Of a stretch of DNA of 52,450 bases, positions 1 to 7,580 are shown piece by piece (position 1 is the first letter of the stretch; each line of letters starts with the position of its first letter). The DNA is from Streptomyces regalis (GTDB taxonomy: Bacteria > Actinomycetota > Actinomycetes > Streptomycetales > Streptomycetaceae), in contig NZ_LLZG01000370.1 in assembly GCF_001509475.1 (NCBI RefSeq), forward strand, positions 1 to 52,450, in the 5' to 3' direction. The notes beneath the pieces are model-generated. The model was not told the DNA's origin. It worked only from the letters and a program-made list of their open reading frames with translations, and did not search any database. The position numbers and the translations under genes were made by a program.

Positions 1-763
1 CCGCCGGCCCCGCCCCGCTCACCGCGGCCGCCTTGACCGCGGTGGTCGAGGACAGCTCGATCAAGGGACGGGCCAGCCCGCCGAGCGCCGCGTCGAGGAC
101 CTGGCGGGTGCCCGAGCCCTTCTCCCGCAGGATCAGCGGGGTCGTCGCGAGCTCCGACGCCTCCAGCGAGCGCCGGCGCCGCGCCCAGGCGTGGCCCGGA
201 GCTGTCACCACGATCAGGTTGTCGTGGGCGATGACCACGGAGTCCAGCCCCGTCGGAACGGTCAGCCCCTCCACGAACCCCAGGTCCGCCTCGTCCGCCA
301 GCAGCCGCTCCGCCACCGCCGCCGAGTTCCCGGCGAGCAGCGAGACCGCCGTGTCCGGCCGCTGGGCGCGCAGCGCGAGCAGCCAGCCCGGCAGCAGGTA
401 CTCCGCGATCGTCATGCTCGCCGCCACCCGCAGCCGCGAGTCACGCCGGTCCCGCAACGCCTGCGCACCCACGTCGAAGGCCTCCGCGGCCTCCACGATG
501 CGCCGCGCCCAGTCCGTCACCAGCGCCCCGGCGTCCGTGAGCCGGGATCCCCTCGGTGACCTGTCCACCAGGGCCACACCCAGCTGGCGTTCCATCGAGC
601 GGATCCGGCTGCTCGCCGCCGGCTGTGTGATGCCGAGTTCGCGCGCCGCCCCGCCCAGACTGCCGAGCCGCGCCACCGCCAGCAACAGCTCCAGCGCACC
701 TAGATCCGGGACGCGATGTGCCAGGGGTCCCGCGCGAAACTGCCCCTCCGACGCCTGAGTCAT
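1..763 (-). CDS. LysR-family transcriptional regulator (C-terminus cut by window edge)
   Basis: The reverse strand reads open from an ATG at 763 to the window edge, about 254 residues. The N-terminus is a LysR winged helix-turn-helix (LGALELLLAVARLGSLGGAA, then GITQPAASSRIRSMERQLG), followed by a linker helix and the first lobe of a periplasmic-type effector-binding domain (RVAASMTIAEYLLPGWL). Only the last part of the effector domain is missing. The gene is divergent from the TDT transporter at 801 with a 37-bp gap, so it probably controls that transporter and itself. The family normally activates a divergent neighbour in response to a small-molecule co-inducer; the effector is not visible from sequence. 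Confidence 0.9.
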   Translation of the reverse strand, partial: MTQASEGQFRAGPLAHRVPDLGALELLLAVARLGSLGGAARELGITQPAASSRIRSMERQLGVALVDRSPRGSRLTDAGALVTDWARRIVEAAEAFDVGAQALRDRRDSRLRVAASMTIAEYLLPGWLLALRAQRPDTAVSLLAGNSAAVAERLLADEADLGFVEGLTVPTGLDSVVIAHDNLIVVTAPGHAWARRRRSLEASELATTPLILREKGSGTRQVLDAALGGLARPLIELSSTTAVKAAAVSGAGPA

Positions 764-773
764 AAGCCCAGTT

Positions 774-785
774 TATGTCGCCATA
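774..785. promoter_or_regulatory. Candidate LysR operator in the divergent promoter
   Basis: TATG-tcgc-CATA is a short perfect inverted repeat in the 37-bp gap between the LysR gene and the transporter. LysR boxes are usually short dyads around T-N11-A, and the position fits. The arms are only 4 bp, so chance is possible. Confidence 0.3.
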
Positions 786-800
786 GAGGCAGACTCCCTG

Positions 801-1958
801 GTGGTGAGCAACCCACGCAGCGACCCTGAGCGCATGGTCACCGCCGTCCGTCATCTCGGACCCAACTGGTACGCGTCCGTCATGGGCACCGCCGCCGTCG
901 CCACCGCCGGAGCCGGACTGCCGCTGCACCTCCCCGGCCTGCGTACCGCCTGCACGGCCGTCTGGGCCCTCTCCCTGGCCCTGCTCGTCACCCTGCTCGG
1001 CGCCCGTGCCCTGCACTGGACCCACCACCGCGACCAGGCCCGCGCCCACCTCCTCGACCCGGCCACCGCGCCCTTCTACGGCTGTCTGGCCATGGCCCTG
1101 TCGGCCGTCGGCGGCGGTGCGGTCACCGTGGGCCGGGACTGGATCGGGGTCCAAGCGGCGGTCGCACTCGATGCCGTCCTTTTCACCGCCGGTACGGTCA
1201 TCGGGCTGGCGGCCGCCGTCGCCGTCCCGTACCTCATGGCCGTACGCCACCGCACAGACCCGTCCCAGGCCACGCCCGTGTGGCTGCTGCCGCTCGTCGC
1301 GCCCATGGTGTCCGCCGCGCTCGGGCCGCTCCTCGTGCCGCATCTGCCGCCCGGGCAGGCCCGGGAGACCCTGCTGCTCGCCTGCTTCGCGATGTTCGGG
1401 CTGAGTCTGCTCGCCACGCTGCTGATGCTGCCGCTGGTCTTCGCCCGGCTGATCGCGGGCGGGTCCCTGCCCCTCGCCCTCACTCCGACCCTGTTCCTGG
1501 TGCTGGGCCCGCTCGGGCAGTCCACCACCGCCGTCGGCACGTTCGCCGACGTCGCCCCCGGCGTGGTCCCGGCTCCGTACAGCCAGGCCTTCGGCGTTCT
1601 CGCGGTGCTCTACGGTGTGCCCGTCATGGGCTTCGCGCTCCTGTGGTTCGGGCTCGCCACCGCCCACGTGCTGCGGGCTCGGCGGCACGGCATGGGGTTC
1701 GCGATGACGTGGTGGGCGTTCACCTTCCCGGTCGGCACCTGTGTCACCGGTGCCGCGGCACTCGCCCGGCACACCGGGCTCGTGGTCTACGGCTGGGTCT
1801 CCATCGGGCTGTATGCCGTGCTCGTCGGCGCCTGGGCCGTCACCGCCGTGTGCACCACCCGCGGTCTGCTCAGCGGTGCGCTGCTCGCAGGGCCTCGGAC
1901 AGCACCCGCGGTGCCTCGGCCAGTGACGGGCCGTACCACGTCAGGTGCCGTCCGCTGA
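801..1958 (+). CDS. TDT-family (tellurite-resistance/dicarboxylate) transporter
   Basis: A 385-residue polytopic membrane protein with about ten hydrophobic segments and the family's N-terminal signature GPNWYASVMGTAAVA. TDT proteins (TehA/Mae1/SLAC1 relatives) export or import dicarboxylates or act as anion channels; the substrate here is unknown. A GTG at 801 was chosen, with an AGAGG at 785-789 upstream; 804 (GTG) and 834 (ATG) are alternatives. The 3' end runs 89 bp into the convergent gene at 1870-2589, an unusually long antisense overlap. The divergent LysR gene is the likely regulator. Confidence 0.85.
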   Translation: MVSNPRSDPERMVTAVRHLGPNWYASVMGTAAVATAGAGLPLHLPGLRTACTAVWALSLALLVTLLGARALHWTHHRDQARAHLLDPATAPFYGCLAMALSAVGGGAVTVGRDWIGVQAAVALDAVLFTAGTVIGLAAAVAVPYLMAVRHRTDPSQATPVWLLPLVAPMVSAALGPLLVPHLPPGQARETLLLACFAMFGLSLLATLLMLPLVFARLIAGGSLPLALTPTLFLVLGPLGQSTTAVGTFADVAPGVVPAPYSQAFGVLAVLYGVPVMGFALLWFGLATAHVLRARRHGMGFAMTWWAFTFPVGTCVTGAAALARHTGLVVYGWVSIGLYAVLVGAWAVTAVCTTRGLLSGALLAGPRTAPAVPRPVTGRTTSGAVR

Positions 1959-2589
1959 CGAGTGCACAGGGCAGGCCGGCGAACGCCTCCGGGCCGTCGT
2001 CGGCCGTGAAACGGTACGGCTCGTCGGGGAGGACGACGATGTCCGGGGCCGCTGCCCGCAGGTCGTCCAGGGGGATGCGCGGGTAGCGGTCCTCGTGCGC
2101 CGCGTACCGGTGGTCCACACCGAGGCGGGCCAGTACGTCGCCCGCGAAGGTCTCGCGGCCGAGCACCATCCAGGGGCGCCGCCAGATCGGGACCACGGCC
2201 GTCGTACGGCGTTCCGGGGCCGGCAGCGCCGACCAGGTCCGTTCCGCCTCGTCCAGCCAGCGCGGGTGGGCCGTCACCCCGCAGGCGTCCAGCACCCGCG
2301 CCAGTTCCCGGAAGGCCCCCGGGACCTCCCGCACCTCGGTCACCAGGACCTGGATGCCGGCCGCGCGGAGGGCGGCGAGGTCGGGCCCGCGGTTCTCCTC
2401 CTCGTTGGCGATCACCAGGTCGGGGGCGAGGGCGAGGATCCGGTCGATCTTGGGGTTCTTGGTGCCGCCGACGCGGGTGACGTCCAGGTCGGCCGGGTGG
2501 CTGCACCAGTCCGTGGCGCCGACGAGGGCGCCGGGGGCCGAGACGGCCACGGCCTCCGTCAGGGACGGCACCAGGGAGACGACGCGCAT
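1870..2589 (-). CDS. Helical-backbone metal receptor (BtuF/cobalamin-binding type), no signal peptide
   Basis: 239 residues beginning MRVVSLVPSLTEAV, the typical start of the mature BtuF-like fold (two lobes joined by a long helix), with GGTKNPKID and later VLPDEPYRF. Family members bind cobalamin or ferric chelates outside the membrane for an ABC importer. This one has no signal peptide or lipobox and no ABC genes beside it, so a cytosolic sensing or scavenging role is possible. Its ATG overlaps the TGA of the upstream XRE-cupin gene (ATGA), so the two are translationally coupled. The 3' end overlaps the convergent TDT gene by 89 bp. Confidence 0.75.
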   Translation of the reverse strand: MRVVSLVPSLTEAVAVSAPGALVGATDWCSHPADLDVTRVGGTKNPKIDRILALAPDLVIANEEENRGPDLAALRAAGIQVLVTEVREVPGAFRELARVLDACGVTAHPRWLDEAERTWSALPAPERRTTAVVPIWRRPWMVLGRETFAGDVLARLGVDHRYAAHEDRYPRIPLDDLRAAAPDIVVLPDEPYRFTADDGPEAFAGLPCALVSGRHLTWYGPSLAEAPRVLSEALRAAHR

Positions 2590-3158
2590 CAGCGCCCCGG
2601 CCGGTCCCGGACGGCCTCGATGTGCTCCGCCACCGCCACGACGACCACGCGCGTGTCCGGCACGGTCGCCCGCCAGCGGTGACGCACCCCGCCGGTGAGG
2701 TACAGGGTGTCGCCGCGGCCGAGGCGGTAGGCGCGGCCCTCCGCCTCGATCTCCACCGCGCCGTCGGCGACGTACATCAACTGGTCGTTGCGGTACTGGA
2801 ATTCACGGCCCGCGTCATGGTCGCCGGTGAACTCGGAGGCATGCATCTGATGGTGACCGCGCACCAGGGAACGCACCCGGGGCTCCGGCGCCAGCTCCGT
2901 GCCGTCGGCCCGCACCACGTCGACGCTGCACGCCGGGTCGGCCGCGGCGAGGAGTTCGACGGCTGTCGTACGCAGCGCGTCGGCGACCTTTTCCAGGGAG
3001 CTTCTGCTGGGGCGTGCCCGGTCGTTCTCGACCTGGCTCAGGAAGGGCACCGACAGGCCGCTGCGCTCGGCGACGACGGCAAGGGTGAGATCCAGCGCGC
3101 GACGCCGCCGCCGTACGGCCGCGCCCACTCGAAGGGACTGTTCTTTGTGGTCGCCCAT
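2589..3158 (-). CDS. XRE-family regulator with C-terminal cupin domain
   Basis: An N-terminal Cro/CI helix-turn-helix (VAERSGLSVPFLSQVENDRA) is followed by a small cupin barrel (YVADGAVEIEAEGRAYRLGRGDTLYL and a GGVRHRW turn). This is the usual layout of small-molecule-responsive XRE-cupin repressors. The start is the ATG at 3158, because AAGGAGGGAG lies about 7 bases before it; a longer in-frame ORF to 3218 lacks such a site. Length is 189 residues. It is the first gene of a two-gene operon with the metal-receptor protein and probably regulates it. Confidence 0.85.
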   Translation of the reverse strand: MGDHKEQSLRVGAAVRRRRRALDLTLAVVAERSGLSVPFLSQVENDRARPSRSSLEKVADALRTTAVELLAAADPACSVDVVRADGTELAPEPRVRSLVRGHHQMHASEFTGDHDAGREFQYRNDQLMYVADGAVEIEAEGRAYRLGRGDTLYLTGGVRHRWRATVPDTRVVVVAVAEHIEAVRDRPGR

Positions 3159-3566
3159 CGCTCTGGCTCCCTCCTTCGCTCGTAGGTCCGATGTCCTCGC
3201 GCCCGCCTCCCGGCGCACACCTTCTGTTGAGTTCTCTGCACCCTACGCATGTTCGGCAAACCGTTTCATGCGCCCGTCACATCGACGCCACATCAGGGGG
3301 AGTACGACCCATCGGTTCGCGCCAGTGGGATCGGCTCCCCGAACGTGTCGGCCGCCCGCGCGGCACCGCTGACTCCCGCTCAGCACGAGTACCCGTGTTC
3401 ATTTCAATGCTGCGGCGGCCTCCTGTGTTCCCTCGTGGTTGCGGGTGGAGTGCCTGGCCAGGGCCGAAGGGCTCGGGGGGCGACGTAGCGCTCTGTGGTT
3501 GGCCGGATCCTTCTCGTAGGCGCGGAGGGGCTCGGTCCGGTCAATGGCGCCGGTGACGCAGACAGA
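3159..3566. other. Intergenic region with no convincing gene
   Basis: About 400 bp between the XRE-cupin start and the hairpin at 3567. It should hold the promoter of the XRE-cupin operon (reverse strand). Short ORFs here have no recognisable content. Confidence 0.5.
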
Positions 3567-3608
3567 ACCGGGTGCGGGATTCACGTACGCATGAATCCCG
3601 CACCCGGT
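3567..3608 (-). terminator. Strong hairpin terminator after the betaine transporter operon
   Basis: A perfect 17-bp inverted repeat (arms 3567-3583 and 3592-3608, 8-nt loop) lies 29 bp past the stop of the permease gene. The T-run is on the plus-strand side only, so on the minus strand this is a stem without a U-tract, which is common in Streptomyces. It may act in both directions. Confidence 0.8.
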
Positions 3609-3636
3609 GCATTTTTCTACTTCAGGGCCTGTGAAG

Positions 3637-6267
3637 CTATCCCGTCACAGGCGCCAGCTTGTCCTCGATCCCCGGACGGGTGTCCATCCAACGGCGTGCG
3701 GACTCCTTCTCGTTTCCGGCGCCGCCCTTCTGGATCTCCACCTCCAGCGAGGCGAGTTGCTCCTCGGTCAGCTTGAAGTTCTTCAGCCAGCCGTTCAGTT
3801 CGGGGAACTCCCGGCCGAAGCCCTTCTTGGCCACGGTGTGGATCTGCTCGCCCTGGCCCCAGGCGCCCTCGGGGTCCTTGAGCTTCTTCAGGTCGTACTT
3901 GCCGTACGCCCAGTGCGGCGACCACAGCGTCACCACGACGGGCTCACGCTTCTTGATCGACCGGTCGAGCTCCGCGAGCATCGAGGAAGTGCTGGACGAC
4001 ACGACCTTGTACTCGCCGTCCAGGCCGTACGCCTTCAGCACCGACTTGTTCAGCGTGCCCATCATCCCGGCGCTCGCCTCGATGCCGATGATCTTCCCGC
4101 CGAACTCCTCGCCCCGGCCCTTCAGATCCGCCAGCGAATCGACACCCTTCACATACGACGGAACCGTCAACTCCAACGAGGTCGGCCCGTACCACGCGCC
4201 AAGGTCGTCCAACTGCCCCTTGAACCGGTCCACATACTCCTTGTGCGTGGTCGGCAGCCAGCCGTCCAGCTGCACATCCATCTGCCCCTGCGCCAGCGAG
4301 GTGTAGAGCGGGCCGGGATCGAGTTGCTCGACGTTCGGCTTGTAGCCGCGGTCCTCGAGGATGTTCTGCCACAGATAGGTGGCGGCGATGGCCTCGTCCC
4401 ACGGGAAGTAGCCGATGTCCACGGCCCTGCCCGCGTCCCTGCCCTGCTTCTTCGCGCCGCCGGCGACCGGGGCGAGCTTGTCGACCAGGCCGGGGTTCTT
4501 CTTCAGCCAGGTGCGCACGCCGTCCTGTTCCTGGCCCTCGCCCGCGGCGCGGATGTCGTTCTCCAGGCTGGTCAGCTGCGTCTCGGTGAGCTTGAAGCCC
4601 TTCAGCCACTTCGCGACGGTCGGGTTCTTCTTGTCGAAGCCCTTGTGCGCGACGGTGTGGATCTGCTCGCCCTTGCCCCAGGCGCCCTCGGGGTCCTTGA
4701 GCTTCTTCAGGTCGTACTTGCCGTACGCCCAGTGCGGCGACCACAGCGTCACGACCACGGGCTCACGCTTCTTGATCGACCGGTCCAGCTCCGCGAGCAT
4801 CGACGACGTACTCGACGAGACCACCTTGTACTCGCCGTCCAGGCCGTACGCCTTCAACACCGACTTGTTCAGCGTGCCCATCATCCCGGCGCTCGCCTCG
4901 ATGCCGATGATCTTCCCGCCGAACTTCTTCCCCTGGCCCTTCAGGTCAGCGAGCGAGTCGATGCCCTTCACATACGACGGAACCGTCAGCTCCAGCGACG
5001 TGGGCCCGTACCAGGCGCCGAGATCGTCGAGCTGGGAGCTGTACTTGTCCCAGTACGCCTTGTGCGTGGTCGGCAGCCAGGCGTCGGTCTGGAAGTCGAT
5101 GTCGCCGCGGGCCACGCCCGAGTAGAGCGGGCCGGGATCGAGCTGCTTGACGTCGGTCTCGTAGCCGCGCTGCTCAAGGAGCTCCTTCCACAGGTACGTG
5201 GTGGCGGTGCCCTCGTCCCAGGGGATGTAGCCGAGGTTGATCTTCTCGCCCTGGCCCACGTTCGTGCTGTTCCCGGCGGCGGTCTGCTCGCCGCCGCCGG
5301 AGCCGGCCTGGTTCATGCCGCCGGCGACGAGGGCGAGGACCACGACGCCGACGACCGCGACCGCGCCGCCGGGCTTGTAGTGCGCGAGCCTGAAGCGGCC
5401 CGCGGCAGCGACCGCCGCCTTGGCCGCGGCCCGGCGGCCGAGCGGGGAAACCCGCTGGCCCAGCGCACCGGTCATCCGGTCCAGGTACATCGCGAGGACG
5501 ACGACGGCCACACCGCTCTCGGCGGCCAGGCCGACCTTGAGCTGGGTGATGGCGGAGTAGACCTGCTCACCGAGGCCGCCGGCACCGGCCATGCCGCCGA
5601 TGACGACCATCGACAGGGCCAGCATGATCACCTGGTTGACGCCGGCCATGATCGTCGGCAGCGCGAGCGGCAGCTGGACGCGTGCGAGCGTGGTGCGCGG
5701 GCTGGTGCCGAACGCCTCGGCCGCCTCGATCAGTTCGCCGTCCACCTGCCGGATGCCCAGCTCGGTCATCCGCACGCCCGGGGGCATGGCGAAGATGATC
5801 GTCGCGAGGAGGCCGGGGGTGGTGCCGACGCCGAAGAACATGACGCCGGGGATGAGGTAGATGAAGGCCGGCATCGTCTGCATGACGTCCAGCACCGGCC
5901 GCAGCTGGGCGCTGACCCGGTTGCTGCGGGCGGCCCAGATGCCCAGCGGCACCGCGAACACGACGGTGATGACCGCGGCGACGAGGACGAGCGAGAGCGT
6001 GTCCATCGCGTCGTCCCACAGACCGAGCGAGTCGATCAGGGCGAGGCCGACGAAGGCCAGGGTGCCGGGCAGCAGACCGCGCAGCCAGCACGCGATCACG
6101 GCGAGAATGCCGGCCATCAGCAGCGGCTCGCCGCCGCCGAGGACGGCGTCCACTCCGTCGTACATGCCGCCGAGGACGGCCTTGACGATGTCGAAAACCC
6201 AGGTCAGGTGAGACTGCAGCCAGTCCACCGCGGTTTCGATCCAGTCTCCGAAGTGGATCCTAGGCAT
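3637..6267 (-). CDS. Glycine betaine ABC transporter permease fused to two tandem substrate-binding domains
   Basis: 876 residues. Residues 1-290 form a ProW/OpuAB permease with an EAA loop (ELIEAAEAFGTSPRTTLARV, about 178-197). A further membrane segment lies near 302-318. Two OpuAC/ProX-type receptor domains follow, at about 343-600 and 615-876, each with the tryptophan motifs of the betaine aromatic box (PWDE; D-[AG]-WLPTTHK; WSPHWAYGKYDL). The receptor domains lie outside the membrane and feed the translocation pore. The ATG overlaps the end of the ATPase gene by 8 bp (ATGCCTAG), so translation is coupled. The two receptors are 273 codons apart and nearly identical over about 130 residues. 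The osmoprotectant substrate is inferred from the family. Confidence 0.93.
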   Translation of the reverse strand: MPRIHFGDWIETAVDWLQSHLTWVFDIVKAVLGGMYDGVDAVLGGGEPLLMAGILAVIACWLRGLLPGTLAFVGLALIDSLGLWDDAMDTLSLVLVAAVITVVFAVPLGIWAARSNRVSAQLRPVLDVMQTMPAFIYLIPGVMFFGVGTTPGLLATIIFAMPPGVRMTELGIRQVDGELIEAAEAFGTSPRTTLARVQLPLALPTIMAGVNQVIMLALSMVVIGGMAGAGGLGEQVYSAITQLKVGLAAESGVAVVVLAMYLDRMTGALGQRVSPLGRRAAAKAAVAAAGRFRLAHYKPGGAVAVVGVVVLALVAGGMNQAGSGGGEQTAAGNSTNVGQGEKINLGYIPWDEGTATTYLWKELLEQRGYETDVKQLDPGPLYSGVARGDIDFQTDAWLPTTHKAYWDKYSSQLDDLGAWYGPTSLELTVPSYVKGIDSLADLKGQGKKFGGKIIGIEASAGMMGTLNKSVLKAYGLDGEYKVVSSSTSSMLAELDRSIKKREPVVVTLWSPHWAYGKYDLKKLKDPEGAWGKGEQIHTVAHKGFDKKNPTVAKWLKGFKLTETQLTSLENDIRAAGEGQEQDGVRTWLKKNPGLVDKLAPVAGGAKKQGRDAGRAVDIGYFPWDEAIAATYLWQNILEDRGYKPNVEQLDPGPLYTSLAQGQMDVQLDGWLPTTHKEYVDRFKGQLDDLGAWYGPTSLELTVPSYVKGVDSLADLKGRGEEFGGKIIGIEASAGMMGTLNKSVLKAYGLDGEYKVVSSSTSSMLAELDRSIKKREPVVVTLWSPHWAYGKYDLKKLKDPEGAWGQGEQIHTVAKKGFGREFPELNGWLKNFKLTEEQLASLEVEIQKGGAGNEKESARRWMDTRPGIEDKLAPVTG
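3834..4222 (-). repeat. Internal repeat copy B (second binding domain)
   Basis: About 390 bp matching 4653-5041 at an offset of exactly 819 bp (273 codons). Most differences are silent third-base changes. It encodes the second lobe region of the second receptor domain. Confidence 0.85.
4653..5041 (-). repeat. Internal repeat copy A (first binding domain)
   Basis: Partner of 3834-4222. The flanking parts of the two domains have diverged much more, which points to gene conversion or selection confined to this core. Confidence 0.85.
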
Positions 6268-7348
6268 TGGCGATCACCATCCCGTCGCGGGTGCCGCGCG
6301 GGTTGTCGCAGGGCTCGGGCTCGCCCTGCTGGTCGCCGAGGAATCCGACGAGGCGTTGTCGGGGTATGCGACCGACGAGCTTCCCCTTCGTGTCGAGGAC
6401 TGCCACGGGGTGCGTCAGGCGGGCGCTGATCGCGCAGAGTTCGGTGAACGGGGTGTCGGGCGTCGCGGTCTCGCAGCCGCAGCCGGCCTCGTCGCCGCGG
6501 ACGTCCTCGTCCATGACGGCCGCCGCGGTCAGGACGCGGGAGCGGTCGACGTCCTGGATGAAGGAGGCGACGTAGTCGTTGGCCGGGCGGATCAGGATGT
6601 CCTCGGCGCTGCCGGTCTGGACGATGCGGCCGTCGCGCATGACCGCGATGCGGTCGCCGAGGCGCATGGCCTCGTTGAGGTCGTGGGTGATGAAGACGAT
6701 CGTCTTCTTCAGGGTCTGCTGGAGCTGGAGCAGCTGGTCCTGCATGTCACGGCGGATCAGCGGGTCGAGCGCGCTGAAGGACTCGTCCATGAGGAGCAGG
6801 TCGGCGTCGGTGGCGAGCGCGCGGGCGAGGCCCACGCGCTGCTGCATGCCGCCGGACAGCTCATCGGGCCAGGACTTCTCCCAGCCGGCCAGACCGCACA
6901 GTTCCAGGGCCTCGGCGGCGCGCTTCTCGCGCTCGGCGCGGGGCACGCCCTGGACACCGAGGCCGTAGGCGGCGTTCTCCAGGACGCTGCGGTGCGGGAA
7001 CAGCGCGAAGTGCTGGAACACCATGCTGATCTTCTGCGCGCGGACCTCGCGCAGCTCGCGGTCGCCGAGCGCGGTCAGGTCCTGGCCGTCGAAGCGGACG
7101 TGACCCGCGGTCGGCTCCAGGAGCCCGTTGAGCATGCGCAGCAAGGTGGACTTGCCGGATCCGGACAGGCCCATGACGACGAAGATCTGGCCCGGTTCCA
7201 CGGTGAAGGAGGCGTCGATCACGGCGGCGGTGGTGCCGTCGGCGCGCAGCTCCTCCCGGTCGGCTCCGTGGCGGAGCCGCTCGACAGCCTCGTCCGGTCG
7301 TCTGCCGAACACTTTGTAGAGGTGTTCGGCCTCAAGCCTGGTTGACAC
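6260..7348 (-). CDS. Glycine betaine ABC transporter ATP-binding protein (OpuAA/ProV type)
   Basis: 362 residues with Walker A GLSGSGKST, the signature LSGGMQQRVGLARAL, Walker B LLLMDESFSALDP and the H-loop VFITHD. A C-terminal CBS-like region (LTHPVAVLDTKGKLVGRIPR) follows; in OpuA-type transporters this senses ionic strength. The start is a GTG at 7348 preceded by AAGAGG; a longer open frame upstream lacks family similarity. It is the first gene of a two-gene operon with the fused permease/receptor. The upstream 230 bp is rich in TGCGCA sites. Confidence 0.92.
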   Translation of the reverse strand: MSTRLEAEHLYKVFGRRPDEAVERLRHGADREELRADGTTAAVIDASFTVEPGQIFVVMGLSGSGKSTLLRMLNGLLEPTAGHVRFDGQDLTALGDRELREVRAQKISMVFQHFALFPHRSVLENAAYGLGVQGVPRAEREKRAAEALELCGLAGWEKSWPDELSGGMQQRVGLARALATDADLLLMDESFSALDPLIRRDMQDQLLQLQQTLKKTIVFITHDLNEAMRLGDRIAVMRDGRIVQTGSAEDILIRPANDYVASFIQDVDRSRVLTAAAVMDEDVRGDEAGCGCETATPDTPFTELCAISARLTHPVAVLDTKGKLVGRIPRQRLVGFLGDQQGEPEPCDNPRGTRDGMVIANA

Positions 7349-7379
7349 GGGTACCTCTTGTCTCGACGGCCAATGAAGA

Positions 7380-7420
7380 GAGCGACGTGCGCAACAGTTG
7401 AATGCGCAAGCGCGTCGCTC
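7380..7420. promoter_or_regulatory. Inverted repeat upstream of the betaine transporter operon
   Basis: Arms GAGCGACG (7380-7387) and CGTCGCTC (7413-7420) enclose two TGCGCA hexamers. It lies 32 bp before the ATPase start and could be an operator or a 5'-UTR stem. Confidence 0.4.
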
Positions 7421-7551
7421 CGGGCGGGGCGCCTGCCCTCGTTCCCTGATTGCAAACGCACAAGTGGTCCAGCCCACAGTGCACGCGCACACCGCAACGC
7501 GTTGCGCACCGAAGAGCGGCTGTCTGCGCACGCACCCACGCCGTCTGCGCA
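7388..7551. promoter_or_regulatory. Cluster of five TGCGCA motifs in the divergent promoter region
   Basis: TGCGCA occurs at 7388, 7403, 7503, 7525 and 7546. The last two lie in a repeated GTCTGCGCAC. The region separates the transporter operon (minus) from the exonuclease (plus). Confidence 0.35.
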
Positions 7552-7580
7552 CCGGCGGGCCGGTGTCAGTGGCGTACGGC

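Noticed and set aside
3607..6429. A 940-residue plus-strand ORF opposite the betaine transporter
   Set aside because: It is the antisense shadow of the permease/receptor gene: low-complexity His/Arg/Leu-rich translation, and the minus-strand frame has clear domains and codon bias.
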